From: Pseudomonas sp. DTU_2021_1001937_2_SI_NGA_ILE_001
GTDB taxonomy: Bacteria; Pseudomonadota; Gammaproteobacteria; Pseudomonadales; Pseudomonadaceae
Reading direction: 5' to 3'
NCBI RefSeq assembly: GCF_032463525.1
Contig: NZ_CP135971.1
Location: 3,720,001-3,784,000, forward strand
Length of the DNA stretch: 64,000 nucleotides
Both the position numbers and the translations under genes were made by a program. Of the stretch, positions 40,528 to 52,405 are shown piece after piece. Under the pieces are notes generated by a model, which was given only the letters and a program-made list of their open reading frames with translations, ran no database searches and was not told the origin of the DNA. Within the stretch, counting starts at the first letter, position 1. Every line of letters starts with the position of its first letter.

Positions 40528-40543
40528 GGGCTTCTCGGTCGAT

Positions 40544-40573
40544 AAAAAACAAAAGGCCCCTTCGCGGGCCTTT
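40544..40573 (-). terminator. Terminator-like hairpin between def and fmt
   Basis: On the minus strand AAAGGCCC, a five-base loop and GGGGCCTTTTGTTTTTT form a good intrinsic terminator 14 bases after the def stop. If active it would separate or attenuate fmt from def. Confidence 0.75.
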
Positions 40574-40586
40574 GCTTGCAGCGGAA

Positions 40587-41093
40587 TCAGGCTTTCTGCT
40601 TGTGCTGCTTTTCCAGTTTCTTCTTGATGCGGTCGCGCTTGAGCGTGGACAGGTAGTCGACGAACAGCTTGCCGTTGAGGTGATCGCACTCATGCTGGAT
40701 GCACACCGCCAGCAGACCTTCGGCGATCAGCTCGTAGGGCTGGCCGTCGCGGTCCAGGGCCTTGACCCGGACGCGCAGCGGGCGGTCGACGTTCTCGTAG
40801 AAACCGGGCACCGACAGGCAGCCTTCCTGGTACTGGCCCATGTCCTCGCTCAGGGTTTCCAGCTCCGGGTTGATGAAGACCCGTGGTTCGCTGCGGTCTT
40901 CGCTGAGGTCCATGACCACTACGCGCTTGTGCACGTTGACCTGGGTGGCCGCCAGCCCGATGCCCGGCGCTTCGTACATGGTTTCGAACATGTCGTCGAC
41001 CAGCTGGCGGAGGGCGTCGTCCACGACCGTCACCGGCTTGGCGATGGTGCGCAGGCGCGGATCGGGAAATTCGAGAATGTCTAAGATGGCCAT
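40587..41093 (-). CDS. def: Peptide deformylase
   Basis: Def removes the N-formyl group from nascent proteins. The 168-residue product has all three metal-site motifs: GIGLAATQ (about 44-51), EGCLSVPG and [12 protein letters not shown]. It is divergent from the LysM gene. Confidence 0.97.
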   Translation of the reverse strand: MAILDILEFPDPRLRTIAKPVTVVDDALRQLVDDMFETMYEAPGIGLAATQVNVHKRVVVMDLSEDRSEPRVFINPELETLSEDMGQYQEGCLSVPGFYENVDRPLRVRVKALDRDGQPYELIAEGLLAVCIQHECDHLNGKLFVDYLSTLKRDRIKKKLEKQHKQKA

Positions 41094-41276
41094 ATACGTA
41101 AGTGCTGCACTGATAGGGTAAAGTCAGGACCTTCGCCTGGCGCGTCGCGCTGTCTGCACGCTGGGCCTGACACGAAGCTGTAGGACGATTCGAAAGCGGC
41201 TGTAGGCGGGCGCCCAAGTGCGAGTTGCAAGCCGTTTTCCGGTCAAGCGATGCCACATGATAAAGGGATTCACCGA

Positions 41277-42302
41277 ATGAGGAAAACACTACTCGCCCTG
41301 CTGCTGTTGACGGCCAGTGGCCTGGTGCAGGCGCAAGTGCAGCTCAGGGAGGGCCATCCGCAACGCTACACCGTGGTCGCCGGCGACACGCTCTGGGACA
41401 TTTCCGGCAAGTTCCTGCGTGAGCCTTGGCGCTGGAAGGAAATCTGGCGCGCCAACCCGTCGGTCAAGGACCCGGACCTGATCTACCCCGGCGACACCCT
41501 CACCCTGAGCTACGTCGACGGCCAGCCCCACGTGGTGCTCAGCCGCGGCGAGTCGCGGGGCACCGTGAAGCTTTCTCCGCATGTACGCAGCACACCCACC
41601 GTGGAAGCCATTCCGAGCATCCCGTTGGGCGCCATCAACGCCTTTCTGATCAGCAACCGCATCGTCGAGAACGCCGAGCAGTTCCAGGACGCACCCTATG
41701 TGGTGGCCGGCAATGCCGAGCGGGTGCTCAGCGGTCGGGGCGACCGGATCTACGTGCGCGGCCAGCTGGACGCTGCGCACACCATGTACGGCATCTTCCG
41801 TCAGGGCAAGATCTACACCGACCCGCAAAGCGGCGAAGTGCTGGGCATCAACGCCGACGACATCGGCGGTGGCGAGGTGGTGGCCAGCGAGGGCGACGTG
41901 TCCACCCTGATCCTGCAGCGCTCGACCCAGGAAGTGCGCCTGGGCGACCGCCTGTTCGCCAGCGAGGAGCGGCCGATCACCTCGACCTTCCTGCCGGCGG
42001 CGCCTGCCGCGCCCATCGATGGCCTGATTCTCGATGTACCGCGCGGTGTCACGCAGATCGGCGTGAACGACGTGGTCACGCTGAACAAGGGCCGCCGCGA
42101 CGGTCTGCAAGAGGGCAGCGTCCTGGCCATCTACAAGACCGGCGAGCACGTCCGCGACCGCGTGACCGGCGAGCAGGTGAAGATTCCCGACGAGCGGGCC
42201 GGCATGCTGATGGTGTTCCGCACTTATGAAAAGCTCAGTTACGGCTTGGTCCTGCATGCCAATCGCTCGCTGGCGATCATGGACAAGGTCCGTAACCCCT
42301 GA
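41277..42302 (+). CDS. Secreted LysM-domain peptidoglycan-binding protein
   Basis: The 341-residue product has a signal peptide (MRKTLLALLLLTASGLVQA, cleavage about residue 19) and a LysM domain at about 28-75 (YTVVAGDTLWDIS ... LIYPGDTLTL). The remaining 260 residues form an unassigned domain conserved in pseudomonads. It is predicted periplasmic. The def-side divergence and the dprA gene downstream are a standard Pseudomonas arrangement. The ATG at 41277 is preceded by GGGAT; the longer frame lacks a signal peptide at its start. Confidence 0.88.
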   Translation: MRKTLLALLLLTASGLVQAQVQLREGHPQRYTVVAGDTLWDISGKFLREPWRWKEIWRANPSVKDPDLIYPGDTLTLSYVDGQPHVVLSRGESRGTVKLSPHVRSTPTVEAIPSIPLGAINAFLISNRIVENAEQFQDAPYVVAGNAERVLSGRGDRIYVRGQLDAAHTMYGIFRQGKIYTDPQSGEVLGINADDIGGGEVVASEGDVSTLILQRSTQEVRLGDRLFASEERPITSTFLPAAPAAPIDGLILDVPRGVTQIGVNDVVTLNKGRRDGLQEGSVLAIYKTGEHVRDRVTGEQVKIPDERAGMLMVFRTYEKLSYGLVLHANRSLAIMDKVRNP

Positions 42303-42366
42303 CGCGATGTAAAGGCCAGTGCGGGTGAACACGGACCGTTCACTTATCACAGCGTTGTCAACAGAG

Positions 42367-42375
42367 TTATCCACA
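42367..42375 (+). promoter_or_regulatory. DnaA box upstream of dprA
   Basis: TTATCCACA is a perfect match in the LysM-dprA gap, 45 bases before the dprA start. With the copy at 42984-42992 it is the furthest perfect box from oriC in the window. Confidence 0.5.
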
Positions 42376-42420
42376 GGTTGTCATGGCTCTGGCTGACCTC
42401 GCCGATCAAGGATGATCCGC

Positions 42421-43545
42421 ATGCCATTGCTCGAAAATCATTCGATTTCACCCGCCGAACTGGAAGCGCGGTTGCGTCTGCACCGCCTTCCTGAACTCGG
42501 TCCCGCCCGTTTCAGGCGTCTCATCGAAGCCTTCGGTTCGGCCAGTGCGGCCCTCAGTGCACCGGCCAGCGCCTGGCGTGCCTTGCAGCTTTCCACCGTA
42601 AGCGCCGAGTCACGGCGCGACCCTTCGGTGCGTGACGGCGCCAGTGCTGCGCTGGCCTGGTTGGAGCGTCCGGGCCAGCATTTACTGATGTGGGACAGCC
42701 CTGGCTACCCTGCCCTGCTGGCGGAAATCGCCGACCCACCGCCGCTGTTGTTCATCCTCGGCGACCCGGCATTGCTCGAGCGGCCCCAGCTGGCGATGGT
42801 CGGCAGCCGCCGCGCTTCCAGGCCGGCCTTGCAGACGGCCGGGGCCTTTGCGCGCAGTCTGGCGGCGGCAGGTCTGGTGATTACCAGCGGCCTGGCACTG
42901 GGTGTCGACGGTGCGGCTCATGAGGGCGCTCTAGAGGCTGGCGGGGCGACCATTGGCGTGCTGGGCACGGGGTTGGAAAATTTTTATCCACAGCGGCATC
43001 TGGCGCTGGCCAGACGCATGGCCGAGCAAGGCAGCGCGGTGATTTCCGAGTTTCCGCTGGATACTGCGGCGCAGTCGAACAACTTTCCGCGTCGTAACCG
43101 GATCATCAGCGGGCTGTCGCTGGCGGTGCTGGTGGTGGAGGCCAGCGTGCGCAGCGGCTCGCTGATCACTGCCCGCCTGGCGGCCGAGCAAGGGCGTGAG
43201 GTGTATGCCATGCCCGGCTCCATCCACCACCCGGGGGCACGGGGTTGTCACCAATTGATTCGCGACGGCGCGACCCTGGTAGAAAGTGTCGAGCATATCC
43301 TCGAAGGGCTGCGCCATTGGCAAGGTGTCGCCCCTGCTGCGGCTGCCGTCTCGACGCCCCGGCCGGTGCGTTCCCGCCATCCCCTGCTAGCCTTGTTGCA
43401 GGCCGCGCCACAAGGCACCGAGGCCCTTGCCGAGCACCTGGGCTGGCCGCTGTCGAGGGTCCTGGGCGAGCTGACCGAACTGGAGCTGCAAGGCCGGGTC
43501 AGTTGCGAAGGCGGACGATGGTTCGCTTCCGGCGACTGGGGTTAA
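42421..43545 (+). CDS. dprA: DNA-processing protein DprA
   Basis: DprA loads RecA on incoming single-stranded DNA during transformation. The 374-residue product has the Rossmann-like fold motifs [40 protein letters not shown] and [12 protein letters not shown], plus a C-terminal winged-helix region. An ATG three codons upstream (42412) is possible, but AAGGA spacing favours 42421. A DnaA box lies within it (42984-42992). Confidence 0.93.
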   Translation: MPLLENHSISPAELEARLRLHRLPELGPARFRRLIEAFGSASAALSAPASAWRALQLSTVSAESRRDPSVRDGASAALAWLERPGQHLLMWDSPGYPALLAEIADPPPLLFILGDPALLERPQLAMVGSRRASRPALQTAGAFARSLAAAGLVITSGLALGVDGAAHEGALEAGGATIGVLGTGLENFYPQRHLALARRMAEQGSAVISEFPLDTAAQSNNFPRRNRIISGLSLAVLVVEASVRSGSLITARLAAEQGREVYAMPGSIHHPGARGCHQLIRDGATLVESVEHILEGLRHWQGVAPAAAAVSTPRPVRSRHPLLALLQAAPQGTEALAEHLGWPLSRVLGELTELELQGRVSCEGGRWFASGDWG

Positions 43546-43576
43546 ACTGCCGCGCATTATTGATTGGAGAGACAGC

Positions 43577-44134
43577 ATGGTGAGCAGTTGGCGCGTGCAA
43601 CAAGCCGCCCGGGAAGTTCGGGCCGGTGCGGTGATTGCCTATCCAACCGAGGCGGTGTGGGGGCTGGGTTGCGACCCGTGGGATGAAGAGGCGGTGTATC
43701 GCCTGCTGGCGATCAAGTCGCGGCCGGTGCACAAGGGGTTGATCCTGATCGCTGACAACATCCGCCAGTTCGACTTCCTGTTCGAGGACTTTCCCGAATT
43801 GTGGATTGACCGCATGGCCAGTACCTGGCCGGGGCCGAACACCTGGCTGGTGCCCCATCAGGACCTGCTGCCCGAATGGATCACCGGTGAGCACGATACC
43901 GTAGCCCTGCGGGTCACCGACCATCCGGTGGTGCGCGAGCTGTGCGCGCTGGTCGGGCCGTTGATTTCCACTTCCGCCAACCCCGCCGGCCGGCCTGCGG
44001 CGCGCTCGCGGCTGCGGGTGGAGCAGTACTTCCGGGGTGAAGTCGACCTGGTGCTTGGTGGCAGCCTGGGTGGCCGCCGCAACCCCAGTGTGATCCGCGA
44101 CGTGGCCACCGGGCAGGTGGTTCGCCCGGGCTGA
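43577..44134 (+). CDS. tsaC: Threonylcarbamoyl-AMP synthase
   Basis: TsaC (YrdC) makes threonylcarbamoyl-AMP for the t6A37 modification of ANN-decoding tRNAs. The 185-residue product has the YrdC/SUA5 fold with [13 protein letters not shown] and [14 protein letters not shown]. It follows dprA by 31 bases and converges with qor. Confidence 0.95.
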   Translation: MVSSWRVQQAAREVRAGAVIAYPTEAVWGLGCDPWDEEAVYRLLAIKSRPVHKGLILIADNIRQFDFLFEDFPELWIDRMASTWPGPNTWLVPHQDLLPEWITGEHDTVALRVTDHPVVRELCALVGPLISTSANPAGRPAARSRLRVEQYFRGEVDLVLGGSLGGRRNPSVIRDVATGQVVRPG

Positions 44135-44182
44135 TCCCCGGCAAAGGTGCCGGCCAGGGTCATCCCCCGGCCGGGACCGGGT

Positions 44183-46239
<2,057 letters not shown>

Positions 46240-46253
46240 TTTCAGGACTGGAC

Positions 46254-47078
46254 ATGGACCACTACGTTGTATTCGGCAACCCCATCGGTCACAGCAAGTC
46301 GCCGCTGATCCACAGCCTGTTCGCCGAGCAGACCGGCCAGGCCCTGGACTACCGCACCGCGCTGGCGCCGCTGGACGACTTCGCAGCCTTTGCCCGGGCC
46401 TTCTTCGTCACCGGGCGTGGTGCCAACGTCACCGTGCCGTTCAAGGAGCAGGCCTTTGCCCTGGCCGACCGGCTGACCGAACGCGCGCGGCGTGCCGGAG
46501 CGGTGAATACCCTGGCCCGGCAGGCCGACGGCACGCTGCTGGGCGACAACACCGACGGTGCCGGGCTGGTCCGCGACCTCACCGTCAATGCCGGCCTGAG
46601 CCTGCGCGGCACGCGCATCCTGGTGCTGGGCGCCGGTGGTGCAGTGCGCGGTGCACTGGAACCGCTGCTCGCCGAAGGCCCGGCCGTGGTGACCATTGCC
46701 AACCGTACCCTGGAAAAGGCCGAACAACTGGTGCAGGAATTCGCCGACCTCGGCCCGCTGTCGGCCAGTGGTTTCGACTGGCTGGAAGAGCCAGTGGAGG
46801 TGATCATCAACGCCACCTCGGCGAGCCTGTCCGGCGAGCGCCCGCCCATCGCCGCGAGCCTGATCCAGCCAGGAGTGACTTTCTGCTACGACATGATGTA
46901 CGCCAAGGAGCCCACTACCTTCTGCCGCTGGGCCGCCGAGCAGGGCGCGCTGCAAGCGATGGACGGCCTGGGCATGCTGGTCGAGCAGGCCGCCGAAGCC
47001 TTCGAGCTGTGGCGCGGCGTGCGCCCAGACTCGGCGCCGGTACTGGCCGAACTGCGCCGCCAGCTGGCGGCAGGCTGA
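46254..47078 (+). CDS. aroE: Shikimate dehydrogenase
   Basis: AroE reduces 3-dehydroshikimate to shikimate with NADPH, in the pathway that feeds trpBA further right. The 274-residue product has [13 protein letters not shown] (substrate site), [10 protein letters not shown] with the catalytic Lys, [10 protein letters not shown] (NADP) and DMMYAKEPT. It converges closely with sulP (nine-base gap). Confidence 0.96.
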   Translation: MDHYVVFGNPIGHSKSPLIHSLFAEQTGQALDYRTALAPLDDFAAFARAFFVTGRGANVTVPFKEQAFALADRLTERARRAGAVNTLARQADGTLLGDNTDGAGLVRDLTVNAGLSLRGTRILVLGAGGAVRGALEPLLAEGPAVVTIANRTLEKAEQLVQEFADLGPLSASGFDWLEEPVEVIINATSASLSGERPPIAASLIQPGVTFCYDMMYAKEPTTFCRWAAEQGALQAMDGLGMLVEQAAEAFELWRGVRPDSAPVLAELRRQLAAG

Positions 47079-47087
47079 GCCGCCGCA

Positions 47088-48656
47088 TCAGTCCTCGAAG
47101 CGCACCGGGCAGTGCTCGGCGCCTTCGAGCTTCTGCAGCTCTTCGATCACATGGGGGCGCGCATGGCGCAGGATCAGCGTGCGGCCCTGCTGCGCCAGCC
47201 GGCGTGCTTCCTGGTGCAGCATCTCCACCCCTGAATAGTCGATGAAGTTGATGTGCTGGGCCTCGATCACCACATCGCGGCCCTCGGTGCGTTGTAGGCG
47301 CGTCTGCAGGTAGTGGCTGGCGCCGAAGAAGATCGAACCGCCAAAACGCAAGACCTCCTGGTCGCCGTCGCGCCATTGCTGGATGCGTGGCCGCGAGGTG
47401 CGCTTGAGGTAGAAGAACAGCGAGGCCAGCACGCCCGCGTAGATGGCGGCCTGCAGCTCCAGGAGCAGGGTCGCCACGCAGGTCAGCAGCATGACGAAGA
47501 ACTCCGCACGACTGACCCGGAACAGCGCCGCGATACCCTTGCGATCCACCAACCCCCAGCAGATCAGCAGGATCGACGCGGCCATGGCGGGAATCGGGAT
47601 GTGCGCGATCAGCGCAGCCCCGGCGATGGCGAACAACGCCACCCACAACGCCGAAAACACCCCGGCCAGCGGCGAGCGGGCGCCGGCTTCGTAGCTGAGC
47701 GCGGCGCGGGTGAAGGATCCCGCCGAGAGGTATCCGGAAAACAGCGCCCCGGCCATGTTCGACAGGCCCTGGGCGCGTACCTCTTGGTTGGCGTCGAGCA
47801 ACTGCTGCGAACGGGCCGACAGCGAGCGGGCGATCGATAGGCTGTTGACCAGCCCGAGCATACCCACCGCCACCGCCGTGGGTAGCAGGCGAATGATCAT
47901 TTCCCCATCCAGTGGCAGCGGGCTGAAAGGCGGCAGATGCCCGGCGAATGCCGTGACCCGTTTTACATGACCAAACATCGACGGCCACAGCCACACCAAC
48001 AGGCTGCTGCCCAGCAAGGCGATGAGCAGCGCCGGCCAGCGCGGCGCCAGAATCTTCAGGGCGATGCCCAGGCCCAGCGTGAGCAGCCCCAGTGCCAGGG
48101 AGGCGATGTCCAGTTGGCTGGCATGCGCGAGCAGGGCCTTGAGGCTGTCCAGCGCGGTGTTCTGGCTGGGCAGGTCGATGCCCATCAGGTTGGGCAACTG
48201 GCCCAGGGCGATGACGATGGCCGCACCCAGGGTGAACCCCACCACCACCGAATGCGACACGAAGTTGACCAGCGCGCCGAAGCGCATCAGCCCCAGCAGC
48301 AGCTGGAAGGCGCCGGCGATGAAGGTCAGCAGCAGGATGAGGGTGATGTAGTCCTGGCTGCCGGGCACGGCCAGCGGGCTGACGCTGGCGTACAGCACCA
48401 CCGAGATGGCCGCTGTGGGGCCACAGATCAGGTGCCACGATGAACCCCACAGGCAGGCGATCAGCACTGGCACGATGGCCGCATACAGGCCGTACTCCGG
48501 TGGCAGGCCGGCGATCAGGGCATAAGCGATGGATTGCGGCAGCGCCAGGATGGCCCCGCTCAGGCCCACCAGCGCGTCGTTGCTGACGCTACGGCGGGTC
48601 TGGTATGGCAGCCAGGCGAGAAACGGCAGATAGCGATGCAGTTTGAGCCGACCCAT
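47088..48656 (-). CDS. SulP-family anion transporter with STAS domain
   Basis: The 522-residue product belongs to the SulP/SLC26 family, with ten or more membrane segments starting LVGLSGAILALPQSIAYALIAGLPPEYGLYA and a C-terminal cytoplasmic STAS domain (about 420-515). Members carry sulfate, bicarbonate or other anions. It lies downstream of betC and choX on the same strand, so handling of the sulfate released by choline sulfatase is an attractive idea but inferred. The ATG at 48656 gives MGRLKLHRYLPFLAWLP. Confidence 0.85.
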   Translation of the reverse strand: MGRLKLHRYLPFLAWLPYQTRRSVSNDALVGLSGAILALPQSIAYALIAGLPPEYGLYAAIVPVLIACLWGSSWHLICGPTAAISVVLYASVSPLAVPGSQDYITLILLLTFIAGAFQLLLGLMRFGALVNFVSHSVVVGFTLGAAIVIALGQLPNLMGIDLPSQNTALDSLKALLAHASQLDIASLALGLLTLGLGIALKILAPRWPALLIALLGSSLLVWLWPSMFGHVKRVTAFAGHLPPFSPLPLDGEMIIRLLPTAVAVGMLGLVNSLSIARSLSARSQQLLDANQEVRAQGLSNMAGALFSGYLSAGSFTRAALSYEAGARSPLAGVFSALWVALFAIAGAALIAHIPIPAMAASILLICWGLVDRKGIAALFRVSRAEFFVMLLTCVATLLLELQAAIYAGVLASLFFYLKRTSRPRIQQWRDGDQEVLRFGGSIFFGASHYLQTRLQRTEGRDVVIEAQHINFIDYSGVEMLHQEARRLAQQGRTLILRHARPHVIEELQKLEGAEHCPVRFED

Positions 48657-48760
48657 CGGTCCTCCATTTTGGACAGGTTGTCGCCAGGGTATACCGCCGG
48701 GCGCTCGCTTGCAGCCAGGCAGGTCCCTTGAACTGCTCTCTGCCCCAGCGCTTCTACCCG

Positions 48761-49687
48761 TTACAGCTTGGTCTTCAGCGCCGCCAGGCCATCCTGGCCA
48801 TCCAGGGTCTTGACCCCGTCCAGCCACTTTTCCAGCACCGCCGGGTTGGCCTTGATCCACGCCCGGGCGGCATCCTGGTTGCTGAGTTTCTCGTTGACCA
48901 CCGTGGCCATGATGCTGTTCTCCATGTCCAGGGTGAACCTCAGGTTGCCGAACAGCCGCGCCGCATTCGGGCAGGCCTCGGCGTAGCCCTTGCGGGTCAG
49001 GGTATGCACGGTGCCGCTGCTGCCGAAGTACTTCTCTCCGCCCTTGAGGTAATGCATGCCCTTTATCTGCACGTTCATCGGGTGCGGCGTCCAGCCCAGG
49101 AACACCACGAAGGCCTTGCGCTTCACGTTGCGGTTGACCTCGGCGAGCATCGCCTGCTCGCTGGACTCCACCAGCTTCCAGCCGCCCAGCCCGAAGTCGT
49201 TGTTCTTGATGATCTCCTGCAGCGACAGGTTGGCCGGCGCACCGGCACCGATGCCGTAGATCTTGCTGCCGAACTTGTCGGCGAAGCGCTGCAGATCAGC
49301 GAAGTCGTGGATCCCGGCGTCCCACACGTAGTCCGGAACGGCCAGGGTGAACTCGGTGCCCTCCAGGTTGGTGGCCAGCGAGGTCACGTCGCCGCTGGCC
49401 ACGAACTTGTCATGAAAACCCTGCTGGGCCGGCATCCAGTTGCCCAGGAACACGTCCAGCTGGCCGTCCTTCAACCCGCCATAGGCGATCGGCACCGCCA
49501 GGGTATCGACCTTCTGGCTATAGCCCAGGCCATCGAGCAGCAAACCGGCGATGGCGTTGGTGGCGGCGATATCGCTCCAGCCGGGGTCGGCCATGCGCAC
49601 GGTCTTGCAGCTTTGTTCGTCGGCCTGGGCGGACAGGCCGGCCAGGGTCATCACACTGGCCATCAGCATCGCGGGTAAGGTTTTCAT
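48761..49687 (-). CDS. choX: Choline-binding periplasmic protein of an ABC transporter
   Basis: The 308-residue product has a signal peptide (MKTLPAMLMASVMTLAGLSA, cleaved near residue 22) and resembles ChoX, the substrate-binding protein for choline. It has the family aromatic-rich blocks GNWMPAQQG and VVFLGWTPHPMN. No permease or ATPase gene accompanies it, so it probably uses a transporter encoded elsewhere. It follows betC by 50 bases. Confidence 0.88.
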   Translation of the reverse strand: MKTLPAMLMASVMTLAGLSAQADEQSCKTVRMADPGWSDIAATNAIAGLLLDGLGYSQKVDTLAVPIAYGGLKDGQLDVFLGNWMPAQQGFHDKFVASGDVTSLATNLEGTEFTLAVPDYVWDAGIHDFADLQRFADKFGSKIYGIGAGAPANLSLQEIIKNNDFGLGGWKLVESSEQAMLAEVNRNVKRKAFVVFLGWTPHPMNVQIKGMHYLKGGEKYFGSSGTVHTLTRKGYAEACPNAARLFGNLRFTLDMENSIMATVVNEKLSNQDAARAWIKANPAVLEKWLDGVKTLDGQDGLAALKTKL

Positions 49688-49737
49688 GGCGTTGCCCTTT
49701 GTGAGTTATGGGTGTTGGCAGCGGAATGGAAAAACCG

Positions 49738-51243
49738 TCAGGGTCTGGGAAAGCGCGCTCGGCGCTCCAGGTCGTCGAGGTCGATGTGGTTGCGCATGAA
49801 CTGCTGGCTGGCGTCGACCCAGGGCTGGTGGTCCCAGCTCTTCAGTTTGCCGGTGGCCAGGGCCTTGCCCACCAGGCGTCGGCGACGCTGGCTGGCAAGT
49901 ACCTGCTGGTGAATGCGCGGTATGTCCCAGCGTGCCCGGGCCTCGGCCAGGAAGGCCTCGAAGAGGGCGCGATGCGCCGCCGAGCCGCTCAGTTCCTCGC
50001 GCTCCTGCGGGTCATTGGCCACGTCGAACAGCAGGCAGGGGTCTTGCTCGGAGTAGATGAATTTGTAGCGGCCGCGGCGAATCATCATCAGCGGGCTGGT
50101 GGTGCCTTCGGCCATGTACTCGCCGAACACCTCGTCATGCCCGCCCTCGCCGCGCAGGTGCGGCAGCAGCGAGCGGCCATCCAGCGGCAGGCGTGCGTCG
50201 ACCTGGCCGCCGGCCAGTTCCACCAGGGTCGGCAGCAGGTCGGCGGTGGATACCGCTTCGCGCACGCGCCGTGCGGTGAACTGCCTGGGGGCGTGCACCA
50301 GCAAGGGCACCCGGGCGGCCATCTCGAACCAGTGCATCTTGTACCAGAGGCCGCGCTCGCCGAGCATGTCGCCGTGGTCGCCGGAGAACACGATCAGCGT
50401 GTCGTCGGCCAGGCCGGTGTCTTCGAGGGTCTGCAGCAACTGGCCGATGTTGTGGTCGATGTAACTGCAGGCGCCGAAGTAGGCGCGCCGAGCATCGCGG
50501 ATCTTGTCCAGCGGCAACGGCTTGTCCCACAGGTCGTAGACCTTCAACAAGCGCTGCGAGTGCGGGTCCAGGGCGTCCTGGTCGGTATGCGCCACCGGCA
50601 TGGGAATCTCATCGTCGCGGTACAGGTCCCAGAACGCCTTGGGAATGGTGTACGGGTCGTGCGGGTGGGTCATCGACACGGTCAGGCAGAACGGCGCCTC
50701 GCCGCCTTCGCGAACATGATCGAACAGGTACTGGCGGGCCTTGAACAGCACTTCCTCGTCGAAATCCAGCTGGTTGGTGCGCACGCAGGGGCCGGCCTGC
50801 AGCACCGACGACATGTTGTGGTACCAGCTGGGGCGTACGTCCGGTTCGTCCCAGTTCACCGCCCAGCCGTAGTCGGCCGGGTAGATGTCGCTGGTCAGCC
50901 GCTCTTCGTAACCGTGCAACTGGTCCGGCCCGCAGAAATGCATCTTGCCCGCCAGGGCGGTGCGGTAGCCGAGGTTGCGCAGGTAGTGCGCATAGGTGGG
51001 TATATCGGCCGGGAAATCCGCCGCGTTGTCGTAGGCGCCGATCTGGCTCGGCAGCTGGCCGCTGACCAGGGTGAAGCGCGACGGCGCGCACAACGGGCTG
51101 TTGCAGTACGCCGCATCGAACACCACCGCCTGCTCGGCCAGACGGCTGAGGTGTGGCAGGCGAATGGGCGACGGGCTGTGCAGGGGCAGGATGGGGGCGG
51201 CCATCTGGTCGGCCATGATGAAGAGGATGTTCGGTTGTTTCAT
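49738..51243 (-). CDS. betC: Choline-sulfatase
   Basis: BetC hydrolyses choline-O-sulfate to choline and sulfate, feeding glycine betaine synthesis. The 501-residue product is a type I sulfatase with the metal ligands Asp12-Gln13 (FIMADQM), the formylglycine motif Cys52-Ala-Pro-Ser-Arg (SPLCAPSRFTLVSGQ), and SGDHGDMLGERGLW. The nucleophile is Cys, so oxygen-dependent or anSME maturation is required. The frame extends upstream over the divergent LysR control region and is not real there. Confidence 0.93.
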   Translation of the reverse strand: MKQPNILFIMADQMAAPILPLHSPSPIRLPHLSRLAEQAVVFDAAYCNSPLCAPSRFTLVSGQLPSQIGAYDNAADFPADIPTYAHYLRNLGYRTALAGKMHFCGPDQLHGYEERLTSDIYPADYGWAVNWDEPDVRPSWYHNMSSVLQAGPCVRTNQLDFDEEVLFKARQYLFDHVREGGEAPFCLTVSMTHPHDPYTIPKAFWDLYRDDEIPMPVAHTDQDALDPHSQRLLKVYDLWDKPLPLDKIRDARRAYFGACSYIDHNIGQLLQTLEDTGLADDTLIVFSGDHGDMLGERGLWYKMHWFEMAARVPLLVHAPRQFTARRVREAVSTADLLPTLVELAGGQVDARLPLDGRSLLPHLRGEGGHDEVFGEYMAEGTTSPLMMIRRGRYKFIYSEQDPCLLFDVANDPQEREELSGSAAHRALFEAFLAEARARWDIPRIHQQVLASQRRRRLVGKALATGKLKSWDHQPWVDASQQFMRNHIDLDDLERRARFPRP

Positions 51244-51355
51244 CGCAGCGGCATCCCATTGCAGGTTTTTATGCAAAAGTGTTGCATCGCAGGATGAAGA
51301 CGCCGGTTTTCCCGGTAAAGCCCATGTCTGGCAATGCCTAGGATAAGTACAGCTT
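51244..51355. promoter_or_regulatory. Divergent betC / LysR control region
   Basis: Two perfect inverted repeats are visible. ATGCAA-AAGTG-TTGCAT lies at 51271-51287, about 28 bases before betC. ATAAG-TACAG-CTTAT lies at 51343-51357 and overlaps the LysR start codon. The first could be the activator site and the second an autoregulatory site. Confidence 0.5.
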
Positions 51356-52306
51356 ATGTTTGAGAGTCTCGGCGAATTGTCTCTGGATCTGCTGCGCGTA
51401 TTCGAGGCTGCCGGACGACTGCGCAGTTTCACGGCGGCGGCGAGTGAGCTGGGCACCACCCAGCCGGCCATCAGCCAGCAGATCAGGCGCCTGGAAGACC
51501 GGCTGGCGACCCGGCTGTTCGACCGGGTCTACCGTGGCATCGTGTTGACCGAAGCCGGCGAGCAGCTGCTCGGCCACGTGCAGACCGGGCTGCAGGCCAT
51601 GGACCAGGGCCTGACCAATATCACCCGGCGCGCCCAGCACGAGGTGCTGCAGGTGGCCACGGACTTCGCCTTCGCGGCCTACTGGCTGATGCCGCGCCTG
51701 CATCGCTTCCACCAGCTCAACCCGGATGTGGACGTCAGCCTGGTTACCGGTGAACGCAGCCAGACCATGCTGCGGCCCGATATCGACGTCGCGGTGCTGT
51801 TCGGCGACGGTCGTTTTCGCCAGGGTGAGAGCCACTGGCTGTTCAGCGAAGAGGTGTTCCCGGTGTGCAGCCCCGGCCTGCTGGCTGGCCGCCCCCTGCC
51901 CTTGCCGCCCGATGCCTTGTGCGACCTGCCGCTGCTGCATTTGCGCAGCGAGGGCAGCCCGCGCTGGTTCGACTGGGCCGGGGTGTTCCGCGCCCTCGGT
52001 ATTGCCCAGGCGCCGGCGCCCGGCCAGTTGCGCTTCGACAACTACACCCTGCTGATCCAGGCTGCGATTGGCGGTCAGGGCGTGGCGCTGGGCTGGCGGC
52101 ACCTGGTCGACGACCTGCTGGAGCAGGGCCTGCTGTGCCGGCCGCTGGACGCCGTGGTGCAGTCTGCCTCGGGCTATTACGTGGTGCTGCCGCCACGCAA
52201 ACGTCGCCAGCAGCTGGTCGAGCAGTTCGTCGAGTGGCTGGCGAACGAGCAGGCGCGCAGCCGCGGTGCGTCACCACAGCGGCCTTTACCGCCGTTGGCG
52301 GTATGA
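51356..52306 (+). CDS. LysR-family regulator of choline-sulfate use
   Basis: The 316-residue product has an N-terminal HTH (about 8-66, RSFTAAASELGTTQPAISQQIRRLE) and a LysR effector-binding domain. It is transcribed divergently from betC-choX, the usual position of the choline-sulfate-utilisation activator; the effector is likely choline, choline sulfate or sulfate, which is inference. The start ATG has only a distant AGGAT. Confidence 0.85.
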   Translation: MFESLGELSLDLLRVFEAAGRLRSFTAAASELGTTQPAISQQIRRLEDRLATRLFDRVYRGIVLTEAGEQLLGHVQTGLQAMDQGLTNITRRAQHEVLQVATDFAFAAYWLMPRLHRFHQLNPDVDVSLVTGERSQTMLRPDIDVAVLFGDGRFRQGESHWLFSEEVFPVCSPGLLAGRPLPLPPDALCDLPLLHLRSEGSPRWFDWAGVFRALGIAQAPAPGQLRFDNYTLLIQAAIGGQGVALGWRHLVDDLLEQGLLCRPLDAVVQSASGYYVVLPPRKRRQQLVEQFVEWLANEQARSRGASPQRPLPPLAV

Positions 52307-52405
52307 GCTGTTGATGAAGCCTTACAGAGACTGCAGCGGCTTCTGACAGATACTTGTACGGCGTCGATGCAAGACTGCGCGCTTTTCTCGCATAAGGACA
52401 TCGCG

